Shown here in pieces: positions 6,319 to 14,655 of a DNA stretch of 20,185 nt. The translations under genes and the position numbers were made by a program. The stretch's first letter is position 1. Each line of letters opens with the position of its first letter. A model generated the notes under the pieces. The model searched no databases. It was not told the origin of the DNA and saw only the letters and a program-made list of their open reading frames with translations. Origin of the DNA: Mxb001 sp049317345 (GTDB lineage: Bacteria > Actinomycetota > Actinomycetes > S36-B12); assembly GCA_049317345.1 (NCBI GenBank), contig JBMOIL010000027.1:1-20185 (forward strand), in the 5' to 3' direction.

Positions 6319-7188
6319 TCAGGCGACGACGAAGCAAGCACCAGCGACGACGATGATCAGCGCGAGCAGTTCGATCCTCGTGAGGGTCTCCTTGCAGAAG
6401 GCGACAGCCAGGAGCGCGGTCACCATGGGGCTGAGGGCGGCGAGGATCGAGACGATGCCCAGGTTTCCTTCGTTGGCAGCCGTGTAGAACGCGATATTGG
6501 CCAGGGAGAGCGCGATGCCGGAGCCGATGAGCACGGTGAGTGCGCGAGTGGTCACGCCCGCCAGGTTGCGTCGCACAGCCCATAGGACGATGCCGAGGGA
6601 GACGATGATCTGAGGCACCTGCGAAGTCGCCAGCGTGCCGGTGACGCTCACCTTCGTACCGAGGTCGAGCACGACGATGGCGAGGCCCCAGAAGAGCGCG
6701 GAGGCGAGCGCGAGGACGACGACGAGGGTGAAGTCCCGGCTGTTGGCAAGAGTCTCCTCATGGCGCGACCTCATGTGGGGCACATAGAAGGTGGCGAGGC
6801 CGGCCATGATGAGCACGATGCCTGCGACGTCCGTGGACGTGAACCCCTCGCCACTGATGATCGAGTAGGTGAGGGGGACGAGCACGTTGGTGGCGGCGAC
6901 GCCCGAGGCGACACCGAGTTTGCCGTGCGTGAAGGCCTTAAGGAGCAGGTAGGTGCCGGCCAGGTTGAGTGCCCCGCCGAGCAGGCCCTCGCCGACCTCG
7001 TCGGGGTCGAAGGCGAGGTCACCCGAGAGGGTGCCGAGGACGACGTACATCACGGCTGCGGCGCTTGCGCTGATGAGGATGACGGACCACACCGTCACCC
7101 TGTCCCGATACATGCCGAGGCCGAACTTCCAGACGCCGAGGAGTACGGCGCTGGCTAGGGCAAGGGAGAGGTAGCCCAGCGGAATCAC
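6319..7188 (-). CDS. EamA/DMT-superfamily transporter, paralogue B
   Basis: The product has about 286-289 residues and ten predicted transmembrane helices arranged as two five-helix repeats, the usual EamA/DMT design for exporters or importers of small metabolites. It aligns along its whole length with the adjacent upstream gene and shares the segment 'ANIAFYTAANEGNLGI' exactly, so the pair is a tandem duplication. The first in-frame start is GTG at 7188, but the upstream AGGAGG (7191-7196) is only 2 nt away. The Met of the paralogue aligns with a CTG codon (7177-7179) and an ATT lies at 7183-7185, so the true start is uncertain. The stop is 4 bp from that of the convergent cyclodeaminase-like gene. 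Confidence 0.8.
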   Translation of the reverse strand: MIPLGYLSLALASAVLLGVWKFGLGMYRDRVTVWSVILISASAAAVMYVVLGTLSGDLAFDPDEVGEGLLGGALNLAGTYLLLKAFTHGKLGVASGVAATNVLVPLTYSIISGEGFTSTDVAGIVLIMAGLATFYVPHMRSRHEETLANSRDFTLVVVLALASALFWGLAIVVLDLGTKVSVTGTLATSQVPQIIVSLGIVLWAVRRNLAGVTTRALTVLIGSGIALSLANIAFYTAANEGNLGIVSILAALSPMVTALLAVAFCKETLTRIELLALIIVVAGACFVVA

Positions 7189-7194
7189 CCCCTC

Positions 7195-8049
7195 CTAGGC
7201 GACCACGATGCAGGAGCCCGCGACGACAATCGCGAAGGCAACCCACTCAGGGCCGCGCAACTTCTGCTTGAAGAAGAACATCGCAAGGACCGCGAGGATC
7301 AGGGGATCCAGCGAGGAGATGACCGCGGTGATGCCGAGATTGCCCTCGTTGGCTGCCGTGTAGAAGGCGATGTTGGCTGCTGCAAGGCAGATGCCGGTGG
7401 CGATGAGCACGGCGTAGGCACGCGGGGTCATCTTCTTGATCTGGCCACGTGCCGTGACCATCACCAGCGTCCCGGTGACCACAATCTGCGGCACCATCGA
7501 CATGAGCACGGTCCCGCTCAGGCTCACGCGGGTGCCAGTGTCGATGACAACGGTCGAGACACCCCAGCACAGGGCAGCGCCGAGGGCGAAGAGGATCGCG
7601 GTGGTCGTGCCTTTCGACGTCTCTCCATCCTCACGTTCCCTGATAGAGACCAGGTAGAAGGTCACTAGCCCGGCGAGCATGAGAAGGACGCCGACAATGA
7701 CGAGTCCGGTGAAGGGCTGACCGCTGTAGACGGAGTAGCCCAGGGGCACGATGACGTAGGTGGCGACGACGCCCGAGGCGATCGCCACCTTGCCGCGCTG
7801 GTAGGCCATGAGCAGCAGGTAGGTGGCACCCACGTTGAGCAGGCCGCCGAGCAGCCCGGGCATGGCATCACCGGAGTCGAAGGTGAGTTCGCCGGTGAGG
7901 GAGCCAACGATGGCGTAGGTCGCGGTCCCGCCCGCGGCACTGATGAGGATGATCAGCCAGTTAGACAGTCGACCCCGATAGACCCCGAGACCCAGCGCCC
8001 AGAAGGCATAGAGGAAGGCGCTGGCGAACGCGAGGGAGAAGTAGCCCAT
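7195..8049 (-). CDS. EamA/DMT-superfamily transporter, paralogue A
   Basis: The product has 284 residues and ten predicted transmembrane helices in two repeats, with a short polar loop in the middle ('SIREREDGETSKG'). It is transcribed ahead of paralogue B, and its TAG stop is embedded in the Shine-Dalgarno sequence of that gene (TAGGAGG), with only 6 bp between the frames, so the two are probably translationally coupled. The pair may act as a heterodimer or have split specificity. An amino-acid-related substrate would suit the neighbouring cyclodeaminase-like gene, but that is inference. The ATG start at 8049 has a modest AGGA ~11 nt upstream. Confidence 0.8.
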   Translation of the reverse strand: MGYFSLAFASAFLYAFWALGLGVYRGRLSNWLIILISAAGGTATYAIVGSLTGELTFDSGDAMPGLLGGLLNVGATYLLLMAYQRGKVAIASGVVATYVIVPLGYSVYSGQPFTGLVIVGVLLMLAGLVTFYLVSIREREDGETSKGTTTAILFALGAALCWGVSTVVIDTGTRVSLSGTVLMSMVPQIVVTGTLVMVTARGQIKKMTPRAYAVLIATGICLAAANIAFYTAANEGNLGITAVISSLDPLILAVLAMFFFKQKLRGPEWVAFAIVVAGSCIVVA

Positions 8050-8114
8050 GACGAGGCTGATCCTGGCAGCCGGTTAGCGCTGGCGGGTGGAATCAGGAGG
8101 AGTGCGCGTCGGTT

Positions 8115-8276
8115 TCAGCTGATCCAGCGCCAACCGTGGCGTTCGTGCCCCTCCATGAGTACGCCGATGAGCTCGAATCCATCCGGGGCCCAGCGGAAGA
8201 CGGCGTTCTGCTCCCACTGCCGAGCCAGGTAGACACTTCGCGGATGGCAGGCGGTGAGGATCCACGCGACGGGCAC
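8115..8276 (-). pseudogene. Short DUF3293-like fragment, probable gene remnant
   Basis: From a GTG at 8276 the minus strand reads 53 residues to a TGA at 8115. The fragment contains 'VAWILTACHPRS' near the start and 'ARQWEQNAVFRWAPDGFELIGVL' near the end. These resemble the N-terminal (T-A-x-N-P) and C-terminal (G-Q-N-A-v) signatures of DUF3293 proteins. The intervening ~60-80 residues expected in that family are missing, and a stop codon lies about 10 codons upstream of the GTG, next to a large inverted repeat. It is most simply a decayed gene with an internal deletion. A genuine small protein is possible. The function of the family is unknown. Confidence 0.4.
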
Positions 8277-8293
8277 CCGGGCGGACCCGGTGT

Positions 8294-8341
8294 GCGCCCG
8301 TAACCGACGCTAAGGGCCGCGTTAGCGTCGATTACGGGCGC
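8294..8341. repeat. Near-perfect 20-bp inverted repeat downstream of the nine-gene operon
   Basis: The arms 8294-8313 and 8322-8341 are complementary over 20 bp with one mismatch and flank an 8-nt loop (GGGCCGCG). The structure lies 33 bp beyond the aminotransferase stop, so it may end the long leftward transcript. No T run follows on either strand, which is unusual for an intrinsic terminator. A dispersed palindromic repeat (REP-like) or a protein-binding site are alternatives. In the 8050-8373 gap, this repeat and the DUF3293-like fragment are the only elements I can see. Confidence 0.6.
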
Positions 8342-8373
8342 CACCGACGTTCGGGTCGATTCCGAGAACAGGC

Positions 8374-9717
8374 CTACCATCCTGCGTAGGGGGAGATGTC
8401 CTCGTCGCTCACCAAGTCTGCCTCGGCGATCGCTTGAAGCAATAGTGATGCACCGTCGCGCGCTTGCTCGGGAGACAGGGTCAATGGCGGTGTGACCTCG
8501 AGGATGTTTCCACCGACGTAGAAGACGACTGCTCCCAGCTGCCATGCGCGATAGACAGCGCGTCGGGCGCGGTCCGGCGACCGGCGCGTCATGTCGCCGT
8601 CACTGACGAGGTCGATACCAATGGTCAGGCCGCGGCCTCGGATGTCACCCACGATGGACTGGAGCCCAAGGGCCGTGACGCCCTGCTCGAGCTCCTGCCT
8701 GAGTAGCGCTCCCACATCTCGAGCTCGCGCGGCGAGATTCTCGCGTTCCAGGATCTCGAGCATGGTCAGCCCGGCGCGTGCGCAGATCGGGTTGGCAGCG
8801 GAGGTGAGCAGGGCAGAGGCTGTGCCGCAGTCCATGATCCAGGCGGGACCGACCGCGGCGGAGAGGGGCAGTCCCGCACCAAGCGACTTGCCGAAGGTCA
8901 CGATGTCGGGCGAGATGCCGTCGGCAGTGAATGCGTGCAGGACACCCGTGCGCCCGAGACCTACCTTGACCTCGTCAAGAATCAGGGGCACACCGTGCTC
9001 TTGGGTGGCCTTCCGCACGCCGCTCAGGAAGCCATCCGTGGGAAAGATGATGCCGCCGTCTGACTGGATTGCTTCGAGGATGACGCATGCAACGTCGCCC
9101 AAGCCAAGGTGGCGATCAAGTGCCTCAAGATCCTGCACCAATGTGCTTTCGACGTCACCGGTGCGCGGGCGCAGCGGGTCGGGGTAGGGCAGGAAGGTGA
9201 TACCTGGGTCAGCAGGTGCCGAGGGGTTGAGGACCTGAGAAGCGGCGCGTGCAAGGCCCATTCCGCCGTGGTACCCGCCGATGAAAGCAACGACCCTGCG
9301 CTTGCCAGTGGCGCGTCGGCATGCTTGTAGAGCGGTCTCGTTTGCGTCGGTTCCGGCGTTTCCAAGGTAGACACGCAAGTCTCCGGTCATGGGCACGATC
9401 CCGGCCAGACGCTCAGCAAGGGCAACGGCATCGCTGCTAATTGATGACAGCCCGCTGGCACCCGCGGGTGCCTTCGCGGCGCTAGCAATAGCGTCCGCGA
9501 TCTCTGGATGGCCATAACCGAGTCCCGCTGCTGTCCATGATGCAGAAAGATCAAGCAGTCGCCGTCCTCCTACCTCAACGAGGTAGGAACCATCGCCGGA
9601 TTCGACTGCCAGTGGAAAGAATCGGAGCTTCTCGACCCCTGCAATGAACAGCCCGTCCCTCCGAAGGACGGCAGCGGCGCCGGGAGGCAGGCTCGCATCG
9701 ACTGCGGACGTATCCAT
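8374..9717 (-). CDS. Class III PLP-dependent aminotransferase
   Basis: The product has 447 residues, typical for the class. PLP-site motifs are present: 'GNAGTDANE' (119-127), 'YHGG' (149-152), D248 in 'LILDEVKVGLGRTG' and the Schiff-base lysine K277 in 'VTFGKSLGAGLPLSA'. C-terminal 'IRGRGLTIGIDL' fits the substrate-arginine region. Class III enzymes usually move terminal amino groups (GABA, diaminobutyrate, omega-amino acids, polyamines), and some family members are phospho-lyases acting on amino-alcohol phosphates. It is the last gene of the operon, starting 5 bp after the ligase. A role in deaminating an imported amine or amino acid after gamma-glutamyl processing is plausible. The phospho-lyase option is worth noting because a hydroxylysine-kinase-like gene lies across the divergent promoter. 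Confidence 0.85.
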   Translation of the reverse strand: MDTSAVDASLPPGAAAVLRRDGLFIAGVEKLRFFPLAVESGDGSYLVEVGGRRLLDLSASWTAAGLGYGHPEIADAIASAAKAPAGASGLSSISSDAVALAERLAGIVPMTGDLRVYLGNAGTDANETALQACRRATGKRRVVAFIGGYHGGMGLARAASQVLNPSAPADPGITFLPYPDPLRPRTGDVESTLVQDLEALDRHLGLGDVACVILEAIQSDGGIIFPTDGFLSGVRKATQEHGVPLILDEVKVGLGRTGVLHAFTADGISPDIVTFGKSLGAGLPLSAAVGPAWIMDCGTASALLTSAANPICARAGLTMLEILERENLAARARDVGALLRQELEQGVTALGLQSIVGDIRGRGLTIGIDLVSDGDMTRRSPDRARRAVYRAWQLGAVVFYVGGNILEVTPPLTLSPEQARDGASLLLQAIAEADLVSDEDISPYAGW

Positions 9718-9722
9718 TTCGC

Positions 9723-11000
9723 TTAGAGGACCTGGGCGTACGCACGGCAGCGCTCGGCGTCGCTGAGCCCAGCCAGTTGCTCTTCCTCGCCAACGCGGAC
9801 TGCGCCTGCGGTTGACGAGAGGTCTTCAGCGAACCACGCCTGGGCCACTTCATCGGCCAGGAAGGCAGCACGCGCGGCATCGGCACTAGGAGGTAGGGGA
9901 TCAAAATCCTCGTCATCGATGTGACCCGTCAGCACGCGATCGATAGAGCTCGCGCGATCGAGGCCTTCGCACATGGCGTGGACGAGTGCGGCGAGCACGA
10001 GATAGGGACTCGCGGTTGCGTCCGCGGCACGAAACTCAATGTTGAACGTCCGGCCCGTGGTGTCTCCCGGAGACATGGGGGACACGCGCAGAAGCGCCTC
10101 TCGATTGTGAAGTCCAACGAAGGCCCCGGCCGAGCTCCACCTGTGCGGAGTGAGTCGCAGGAACGAGATCCGACTTGGTGCTGTCCAGGCGAGAATGCTT
10201 GCTGCGTGAGAGAGGATGCCCGCACAAGCCTGGGAAGCCAGGACGGACATCCCAGCGAGCCCGGCTGGATCATGGGTCATCTGTTGGCCGTCTCGCCAGA
10301 ACGACATGTGAACGTGGACGCCGTTGCCTACAGCACTTGGATCGAGAAGCGGGGCGAAGCTCGCTCGCAAGCCTTCCTGTCGGGCGGACTCACGCACGAT
10401 CTCGCGAGTGAGCACTGCGATGTCGGCAGCGCGCAGGGCATCCGTGGGCTTGACGGTTACCTCGAATTGCCCGGGACCGAATTCGGGCAACCAATTCTCC
10501 CAATCGATGCCACCAGCCGTGAGGTTGCTTCGCGCGCGTGTCCCAAAGGGCTCGCCTGCTGTGAGTCCGGCGATGGTGAAGGCGCCCGGGCCCGTTGTCG
10601 ATCCGTCGGCATCGAGCAGTGCGAACTCGTGCTCGAAGGCGACCATGAGGGTGAGTCCGTGGCTGCCCTCGAGTCGCTCGAGGGCGCGCTTGAGGTTGGT
10701 GCGAGGGCAACACTCCCAGGGCGTTCCATCCGGCAAGGTCTGATCAGCCAGGTAAAGGTCCACATAGCCACCCGGGATGGGATGGCTCGATCGGCTCTGA
10801 GGATCCGGGATGAGTCGGAGATCTCCCAATGCGCCGAAGGGATTCGGTTCGACGAGATGGCCGAAGGAGTTGATCGCAAGGTCGGCTGGCACCCAGCCCA
10901 CTCCTGATGAGTACGACAGGTCGTTCGCGGGCAGCGCTCTCCCGCGAGTGAGTCCCACGAGGTCGTTGGTCGCCACGAAGGCCAGGTGGTCATCGGACAT
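9723..11000 (-). CDS. Glutamine-synthetase-like gamma-glutamyl amide ligase
   Basis: The product has 425 residues of the glutamine synthetase fold. Metal and glutamate ligands are recognisable: E123/E125 in 'VAFEHEFALLD', E173 and E180 in 'LPEFGPGQFEVTV', 'GNGVHVHMSFW' (H229/H231), R282 in 'ISFLRLTPHRW' and 'NIEFRAADATASPYLVL' (E322, R324). The usual 'PGxEAP' loop is replaced by 'TPHRWSSAG', which separates it from housekeeping GlnA. Relatives such as PuuA, GmaS and IpuC join glutamate to an amine using ATP. An AGGAGG 4 nt before the ATG supports the start. It sits between an EgtC-like amidase and an aminotransferase, suggesting that a gamma-glutamyl group is added and later removed. The amine is unknown. 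Confidence 0.8.
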   Translation of the reverse strand: MSDDHLAFVATNDLVGLTRGRALPANDLSYSSGVGWVPADLAINSFGHLVEPNPFGALGDLRLIPDPQSRSSHPIPGGYVDLYLADQTLPDGTPWECCPRTNLKRALERLEGSHGLTLMVAFEHEFALLDADGSTTGPGAFTIAGLTAGEPFGTRARSNLTAGGIDWENWLPEFGPGQFEVTVKPTDALRAADIAVLTREIVRESARQEGLRASFAPLLDPSAVGNGVHVHMSFWRDGQQMTHDPAGLAGMSVLASQACAGILSHAASILAWTAPSRISFLRLTPHRWSSAGAFVGLHNREALLRVSPMSPGDTTGRTFNIEFRAADATASPYLVLAALVHAMCEGLDRASSIDRVLTGHIDDEDFDPLPPSADAARAAFLADEVAQAWFAEDLSSTAGAVRVGEEEQLAGLSDAERCRAYAQVL

Positions 11001-11009
11001 GCGTCCTCC

Positions 11010-11771
11010 TCATGCGATTGAGACGAGATCGAAGTCACCGCTGGCGATGTCTACCAAGAGGAGTGTGCCGTTTCGAAGGGGCTGGGCGCTTGTCGCATGC
11101 GGTCGCACGCCGGTGGACCAGGCGCTGATGGTGCCTTGGTCCGCGCTCCACGTGAGGTCGAAATAGTCTTCCGCCTCGTCCAGCGGCCGATTCTCGGGCT
11201 TGAAAAGACAGGTGACCGCCAGCGTCGTGGGCGTGAGAATCATCGAGTTGAGCGACGTATAGGCGACGTCGGAGAGACGCTTCGATGTGCGCTGCATGGC
11301 TGCGGCGATGTCGCCCTCCTCGTGGCGCAGCTCGGTCATGAATAGTCCGAAGTACCTCTCACTGTCTGTATCGCCGCGGAACGTGCGCACGAGGTCGGCA
11401 TCGATGTCGCCCACGAGGTTAGCCGATCCAGGAAGCATGCCGTTGTGGACGAAGGCGATGGGCCCGATGTCACTGGGGGACTCGAACGGGTGTGTGTTGC
11501 CGAGATTGACGGCGTGGCCCTCCGTCGCCCATCGCAGGTGAATGACTCCTGCCTGTGTTTGGCGAGAGGCAAGAGCGTCGGTGAACACCGGTGAAAGGTG
11601 AGCCGGCTCGGGGCCTCGCTCGACCAGCAGCGAGCCGTCGGACCCGGCAGTCGCGATACCCCAGCCGTCGCAGTGGATGCGGCTGAGATCGACCAGTGAG
11701 TCCCGGTCGCTCCCGAGGAGTTCCTCGGGGCATACCGGATGAGGGCTTCGCCAGGCAAGTAGACGGCACAT
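11010..11771 (-). CDS. Class II glutamine amidotransferase-fold amidase (EgtC-like)
   Basis: The product has 253 residues. The sequence begins M-C-R-L-L-A-W, so removal of Met exposes the N-terminal nucleophile Cys. Other Ntn-hydrolase residues are visible: 'HCDGWGIA' (33-40), R80 in 'HLRWATEG', 'NTHPF' (92-96), 'FVHNG' (N110, G111) and 'DTDSERYF' (134-141). There is no synthetase domain, so it is a stand-alone hydrolase or a glutaminase subunit. The closest described design is EgtC, which removes glutamate from a gamma-glutamyl thiohistidine intermediate. The ATG at 11771 was chosen because the Cys must be residue 2 and GGAG lies ~10 nt upstream. It ends 9 bp before the ligase gene, consistent with removing the gamma-glutamyl group that ligase adds. 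Confidence 0.8.
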   Translation of the reverse strand: MCRLLAWRSPHPVCPEELLGSDRDSLVDLSRIHCDGWGIATAGSDGSLLVERGPEPAHLSPVFTDALASRQTQAGVIHLRWATEGHAVNLGNTHPFESPSDIGPIAFVHNGMLPGSANLVGDIDADLVRTFRGDTDSERYFGLFMTELRHEEGDIAAAMQRTSKRLSDVAYTSLNSMILTPTTLAVTCLFKPENRPLDEAEDYFDLTWSADQGTISAWSTGVRPHATSAQPLRNGTLLLVDIASGDFDLVSIA

Positions 11772-11793
11772 CGCGGGTGTTCTCCGTGCGTGA

Positions 11794-12681
11794 TCAGACC
11801 TTCTCGGCGACGCGTTTGCCGAAAAGACCATTGGGGAAAAGGGACAGTACAACAATGACGAGCACGAACGTGAGGGCATCGCGATAAGGGGCTAGGCCTT
11901 CGGGCAGCCACGTCTGCAGTGCAATCTCGATAGCTGCAAGCAGATATCCGCCAAGCACCGCACCCGAGAGTGACCCCAGACCGCCGATAACCACGACGAC
12001 GAAGGCAGCAAGAACGGGTTTGAGGCCCATGAGGGGATCGACGGAACCTCGCTGCATCACCCAGAGCACGCCAGCAATTCCTGCCAGCAATCCGGAAATG
12101 AGGAAGGCGATTGCGATGAGCCGTGAAGCCCGGAAGCCCATGAGGCGGACGGTCTCGAAGTCATCGGCGGCGGCGCGGATCGCCCACCCTGAACGGCTAC
12201 GGTCAAAGAAGGCCTTCAGGGCGATGAGGCTGAGAAGCGAAACCACGATGGAGATCGCCTGAATGATCGAGAGCTGCGCATTGCCGATCGCGATTGAGCC
12301 GGTGAAGAAGGATGGAACGGGTACAGCCTGGCCACGCGCCGAGATGAAGTTCTGGAAGATGACCTGCAGCAGCATGGCTACCGCGAAACTGGTCATGAGT
12401 AGCGTCGCCGGATTGGCGTTGCGCACCGGCCTGAACGCGGTCGCCTCCATGATGACGGCGGCGACTCCTCCGACGACGACGGCGGCGAGGACCGCTGCCC
12501 AGAAAGGGACGCCCAGCAGGATGCCCGCGAGCAGCGCATAGCCCGCAAGGGTCATGAGTTCGCCGTGGGCGAAGTTGATCAGACGGAGGACGCTGAAGAC
12601 AACGGCGAGTCCAAGTGCAAGGAGCGCATACGTCCCGCCGAGGCTGACGACGTTGACGACATAGGTCAGAATCGCGTCCAC
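11794..12681 (-). CDS. Branched-chain amino acid-type ABC transporter permease (LivH family)
   Basis: The product has 295 residues and about eight transmembrane helices. 'FSVLRLINFAHGELMTLAGYALLAG' near the N-terminus and 'AFVVVVIGGLGSLSGAVLGGYLLAAIE' near the C-terminus are signatures of LivH permeases. It should form the membrane channel together with the permease half of the LivM-LivG fusion. Transporters of this HAAT class carry branched-chain amino acids, amides, urea and other small polar compounds, so the name does not fix the substrate. Translation starts at GTG 12681, 2 bp after the livF stop, with only a weak GGTGAG upstream, so coupling to livF is likely. Confidence 0.85.
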   Translation of the reverse strand: MDAILTYVVNVVSLGGTYALLALGLAVVFSVLRLINFAHGELMTLAGYALLAGILLGVPFWAAVLAAVVVGGVAAVIMEATAFRPVRNANPATLLMTSFAVAMLLQVIFQNFISARGQAVPVPSFFTGSIAIGNAQLSIIQAISIVVSLLSLIALKAFFDRSRSGWAIRAAADDFETVRLMGFRASRLIAIAFLISGLLAGIAGVLWVMQRGSVDPLMGLKPVLAAFVVVVIGGLGSLSGAVLGGYLLAAIEIALQTWLPEGLAPYRDALTFVLVIVVLSLFPNGLFGKRVAEKV

Positions 12682-12683
12682 GG

Positions 12684-13391
12684 CTACTCACCGGCCCCTA
12701 GGTAGAAGTGCTTCACGTCTTCGGAGTCGCGGAGTTCGGCTGCCGACCCCGACATGACGATCGTGCCGTTCGCCATGGCGTAAGCCCGGTCGGCGAAGTT
12801 GAGGACGCGAATGACCTCCTGCTCGACGATGAGCATGCTCAATCCGTCGGCCTTGAGCTCATTGAGAATCTGGTAGACCCGATCCACGAGCGTCGGCGCA
12901 AGGCCGAGGGACGGTTCGTCGATGAGCAGCAGATCGGGTTGAGACATGAGCGCTCGCGCGATGGCGACCTGCTGCTGCTCCCCACCCGACAGGGTGCCGG
13001 CCGGTTGGTTCCGGCGTTCAGCGAGGATCGGCAGCCGCTCCAGGAGCTTGTCGTATGTCGGCTGGGCGGCTTTGCGATGTCGAGCCGCCAGCATGAGGTT
13101 CTCGTGAATGGTCAACTGTGGGAAGAGACGACGGCCCTCGGGCACGAGCGTCAGTCCCTGGGCGACGATGCGTTCGCATGCGACGCCTGAGATCGACGTG
13201 CCACGGAAGGTGACCTGACCGGTTGACTTCACCAGGCCGACGATCGCTCGGAGAGTCGAGGACTTGCCGGCTCCGTTCGGGCCGAGGAGGGCGACGGCTT
13301 CGCCCTCCTCGACCCGAAGGCTGCTGTCGCGCACGGCTCGCACGCCTCCGTAGCTGACGGAGAGCCCTGCGACGTCCAGCAGTGCGTTCAT
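12684..13391 (-). CDS. ABC transporter ATP-binding protein (LivF family)
   Basis: The product has 235 residues, the standard LivF size. Walker A 'GPNGAGKSS' is at 37-45, the signature 'LSGGEQQQVAIARAL' at 134-148 and Walker B 'LLLIDEP' at 154-160. The family motif 'VPEGRRLFPQLTIHENL' is at ~83-99. The segment after Walker B reads 'IVEQE', where LivF usually has 'VEQN', a small deviation. The ATG at 13391 was chosen over upstream in-frame starts because AGGA lies 5 nt before it and the domain begins immediately. It would pair with the ATPase half of the LivM-LivG fusion to power uptake. Confidence 0.9.
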   Translation of the reverse strand: MNALLDVAGLSVSYGGVRAVRDSSLRVEEGEAVALLGPNGAGKSSTLRAIVGLVKSTGQVTFRGTSISGVACERIVAQGLTLVPEGRRLFPQLTIHENLMLAARHRKAAQPTYDKLLERLPILAERRNQPAGTLSGGEQQQVAIARALMSQPDLLLIDEPSLGLAPTLVDRVYQILNELKADGLSMLIVEQEVIRVLNFADRAYAMANGTIVMSGSAAELRDSEDVKHFYLGAGE

Positions 13392-13413
13392 CGATTCCTG
13401 CTTTCCCTGTTGC

Positions 13414-14655
13414 CTAGGCTGCCGGCACGGTCGTCGGATCCACAGTGACGACCTCGACGAGCGAGCGCTCACCACCGGTGACCTGGACAAGGGTGATGCC
13501 GCGGATCGCCATGCGATCCCCGCCCTTGAATCCGATCGGGCCTGTGATGCCCTGAACGCCCTCGAGGTTGGTGATGGCGTCCTTGATGGCAACCGGGTCG
13601 CAGCTCTGCGCGTTGGTCACCGCGGCCTCGAGGATCTTGCCGAGTTCGTAGCCCGTGATGGCGTAGATGGTCTCGGGATCCTTGCCGTACTTCGTCTTGT
13701 ACTTGGTGAAGTACTCGCCCATCGCGCCCTCGTTGGCGAGGATGCCCGCCGTAGTGTAGACGACGCCCTCGGCCGTCTCGCCGAGCGCGAGAGTGGTGGG
13801 GGAGTCGATGCCATCGGTGCCGAGCACCGGTGCCGTGATTCCCGCACCGCGGATGGCCTTGATGAAGGCCGGGAAGTCCGGCTCGTACGCGGGCGTCATG
13901 ATGACATCTGGCTGGGGGTTGAGGGCCTTGATCTCGTCCGCGATGACGTTGAAGTTGGGCTGTCCCATGGTGAACGTGCCCTCGCCCACGACCGTGCCGC
14001 CATTGGACTCGAACGCTTCCTTGAAGTAGCGCGGGAGATTCGAGGTGTAGGCGCTGTCGGGAGATCCGAGCGTGTAGGCCGTGGTGTAGCCCTGCGCGGT
14101 GGCGTAGTCGGCGAGCACACGGGCCTGCGCGTTGTCGCCAAAGGCATTCGAGAACATGAAGTCGCCGACGGCCTGGGGCAGCACGGGGGATGACCCGAAC
14201 CAGGACATCGCCGGCACCTGCGCCTCCTGCGCGAGCTGACCAGCCGCAATCGACGGATCGGCATCGCCGGGCGTAATGAGGAAGCTGATGCCCTCACCAA
14301 GGAGCTCGGCAGCGACGGTCGCCGACTGCGCGGCGTCCGATCGCGTGTCCTTGACGATGGTCTCGACGGGGAACTTGCCGGCGATTCCGCCACCCGCGTT
14401 GACCTCCTCGACCCAGATGTCGAAGCCCTCGAGATTGGGAACATCGACGTAGGCCAGGCCTCCGGTCTGACCGGTGGCGATACCGACCTTGACGGTGCAC
14501 GCCTCGCCGGATCCCTGCGAGGCGGAAGCATCAGGGGCCGGAGCCTCTGATGACGACGAGGATGAGGATGAGCCTCCGCACGCCGTCAGCAAGAGTGCAC
14601 CTGCTGCCACGGCGACGAGGGCTCCGGTCACCCGTCGGTGAGTTGAGCGATTCAT
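13414..14655 (-). CDS. Substrate-binding lipoprotein of a Liv-type ABC transporter
   Basis: The product has 413 residues. A signal peptide with lipobox 'LLTAC' (Cys26 lipidated) is followed by a flexible Ser/Ala/Pro linker and a type I periplasmic-binding fold ('VKVGIATGQTGGLAYVDVPNLEGFDIWVEEVNAGGGIAGKFPVETIVKD'). In an actinobacterium it would be tethered to the outer face of the membrane and deliver ligand to the permeases. The ATG overlaps the stop of the fusion gene (ATGA) and has a good AGGAG upstream, consistent with high expression of a binding protein. The ligand cannot be read from the sequence; the family binds amino acids, amides and aromatic acids. Confidence 0.85.
   Translation of the reverse strand: MNRSTHRRVTGALVAVAAGALLLTACGGSSSSSSSSEAPAPDASASQGSGEACTVKVGIATGQTGGLAYVDVPNLEGFDIWVEEVNAGGGIAGKFPVETIVKDTRSDAAQSATVAAELLGEGISFLITPGDADPSIAAGQLAQEAQVPAMSWFGSSPVLPQAVGDFMFSNAFGDNAQARVLADYATAQGYTTAYTLGSPDSAYTSNLPRYFKEAFESNGGTVVGEGTFTMGQPNFNVIADEIKALNPQPDVIMTPAYEPDFPAFIKAIRGAGITAPVLGTDGIDSPTTLALGETAEGVVYTTAGILANEGAMGEYFTKYKTKYGKDPETIYAITGYELGKILEAAVTNAQSCDPVAIKDAITNLEGVQGITGPIGFKGGDRMAIRGITLVQVTGGERSLVEVVTVDPTTVPAA

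Noticed and set aside
9921..10907. 328-codon open frame on the plus strand
   Set aside because: It lies opposite the GS-like gene, whose catalytic motifs are intact. The translation has no recognisable motif and no ribosome binding site.
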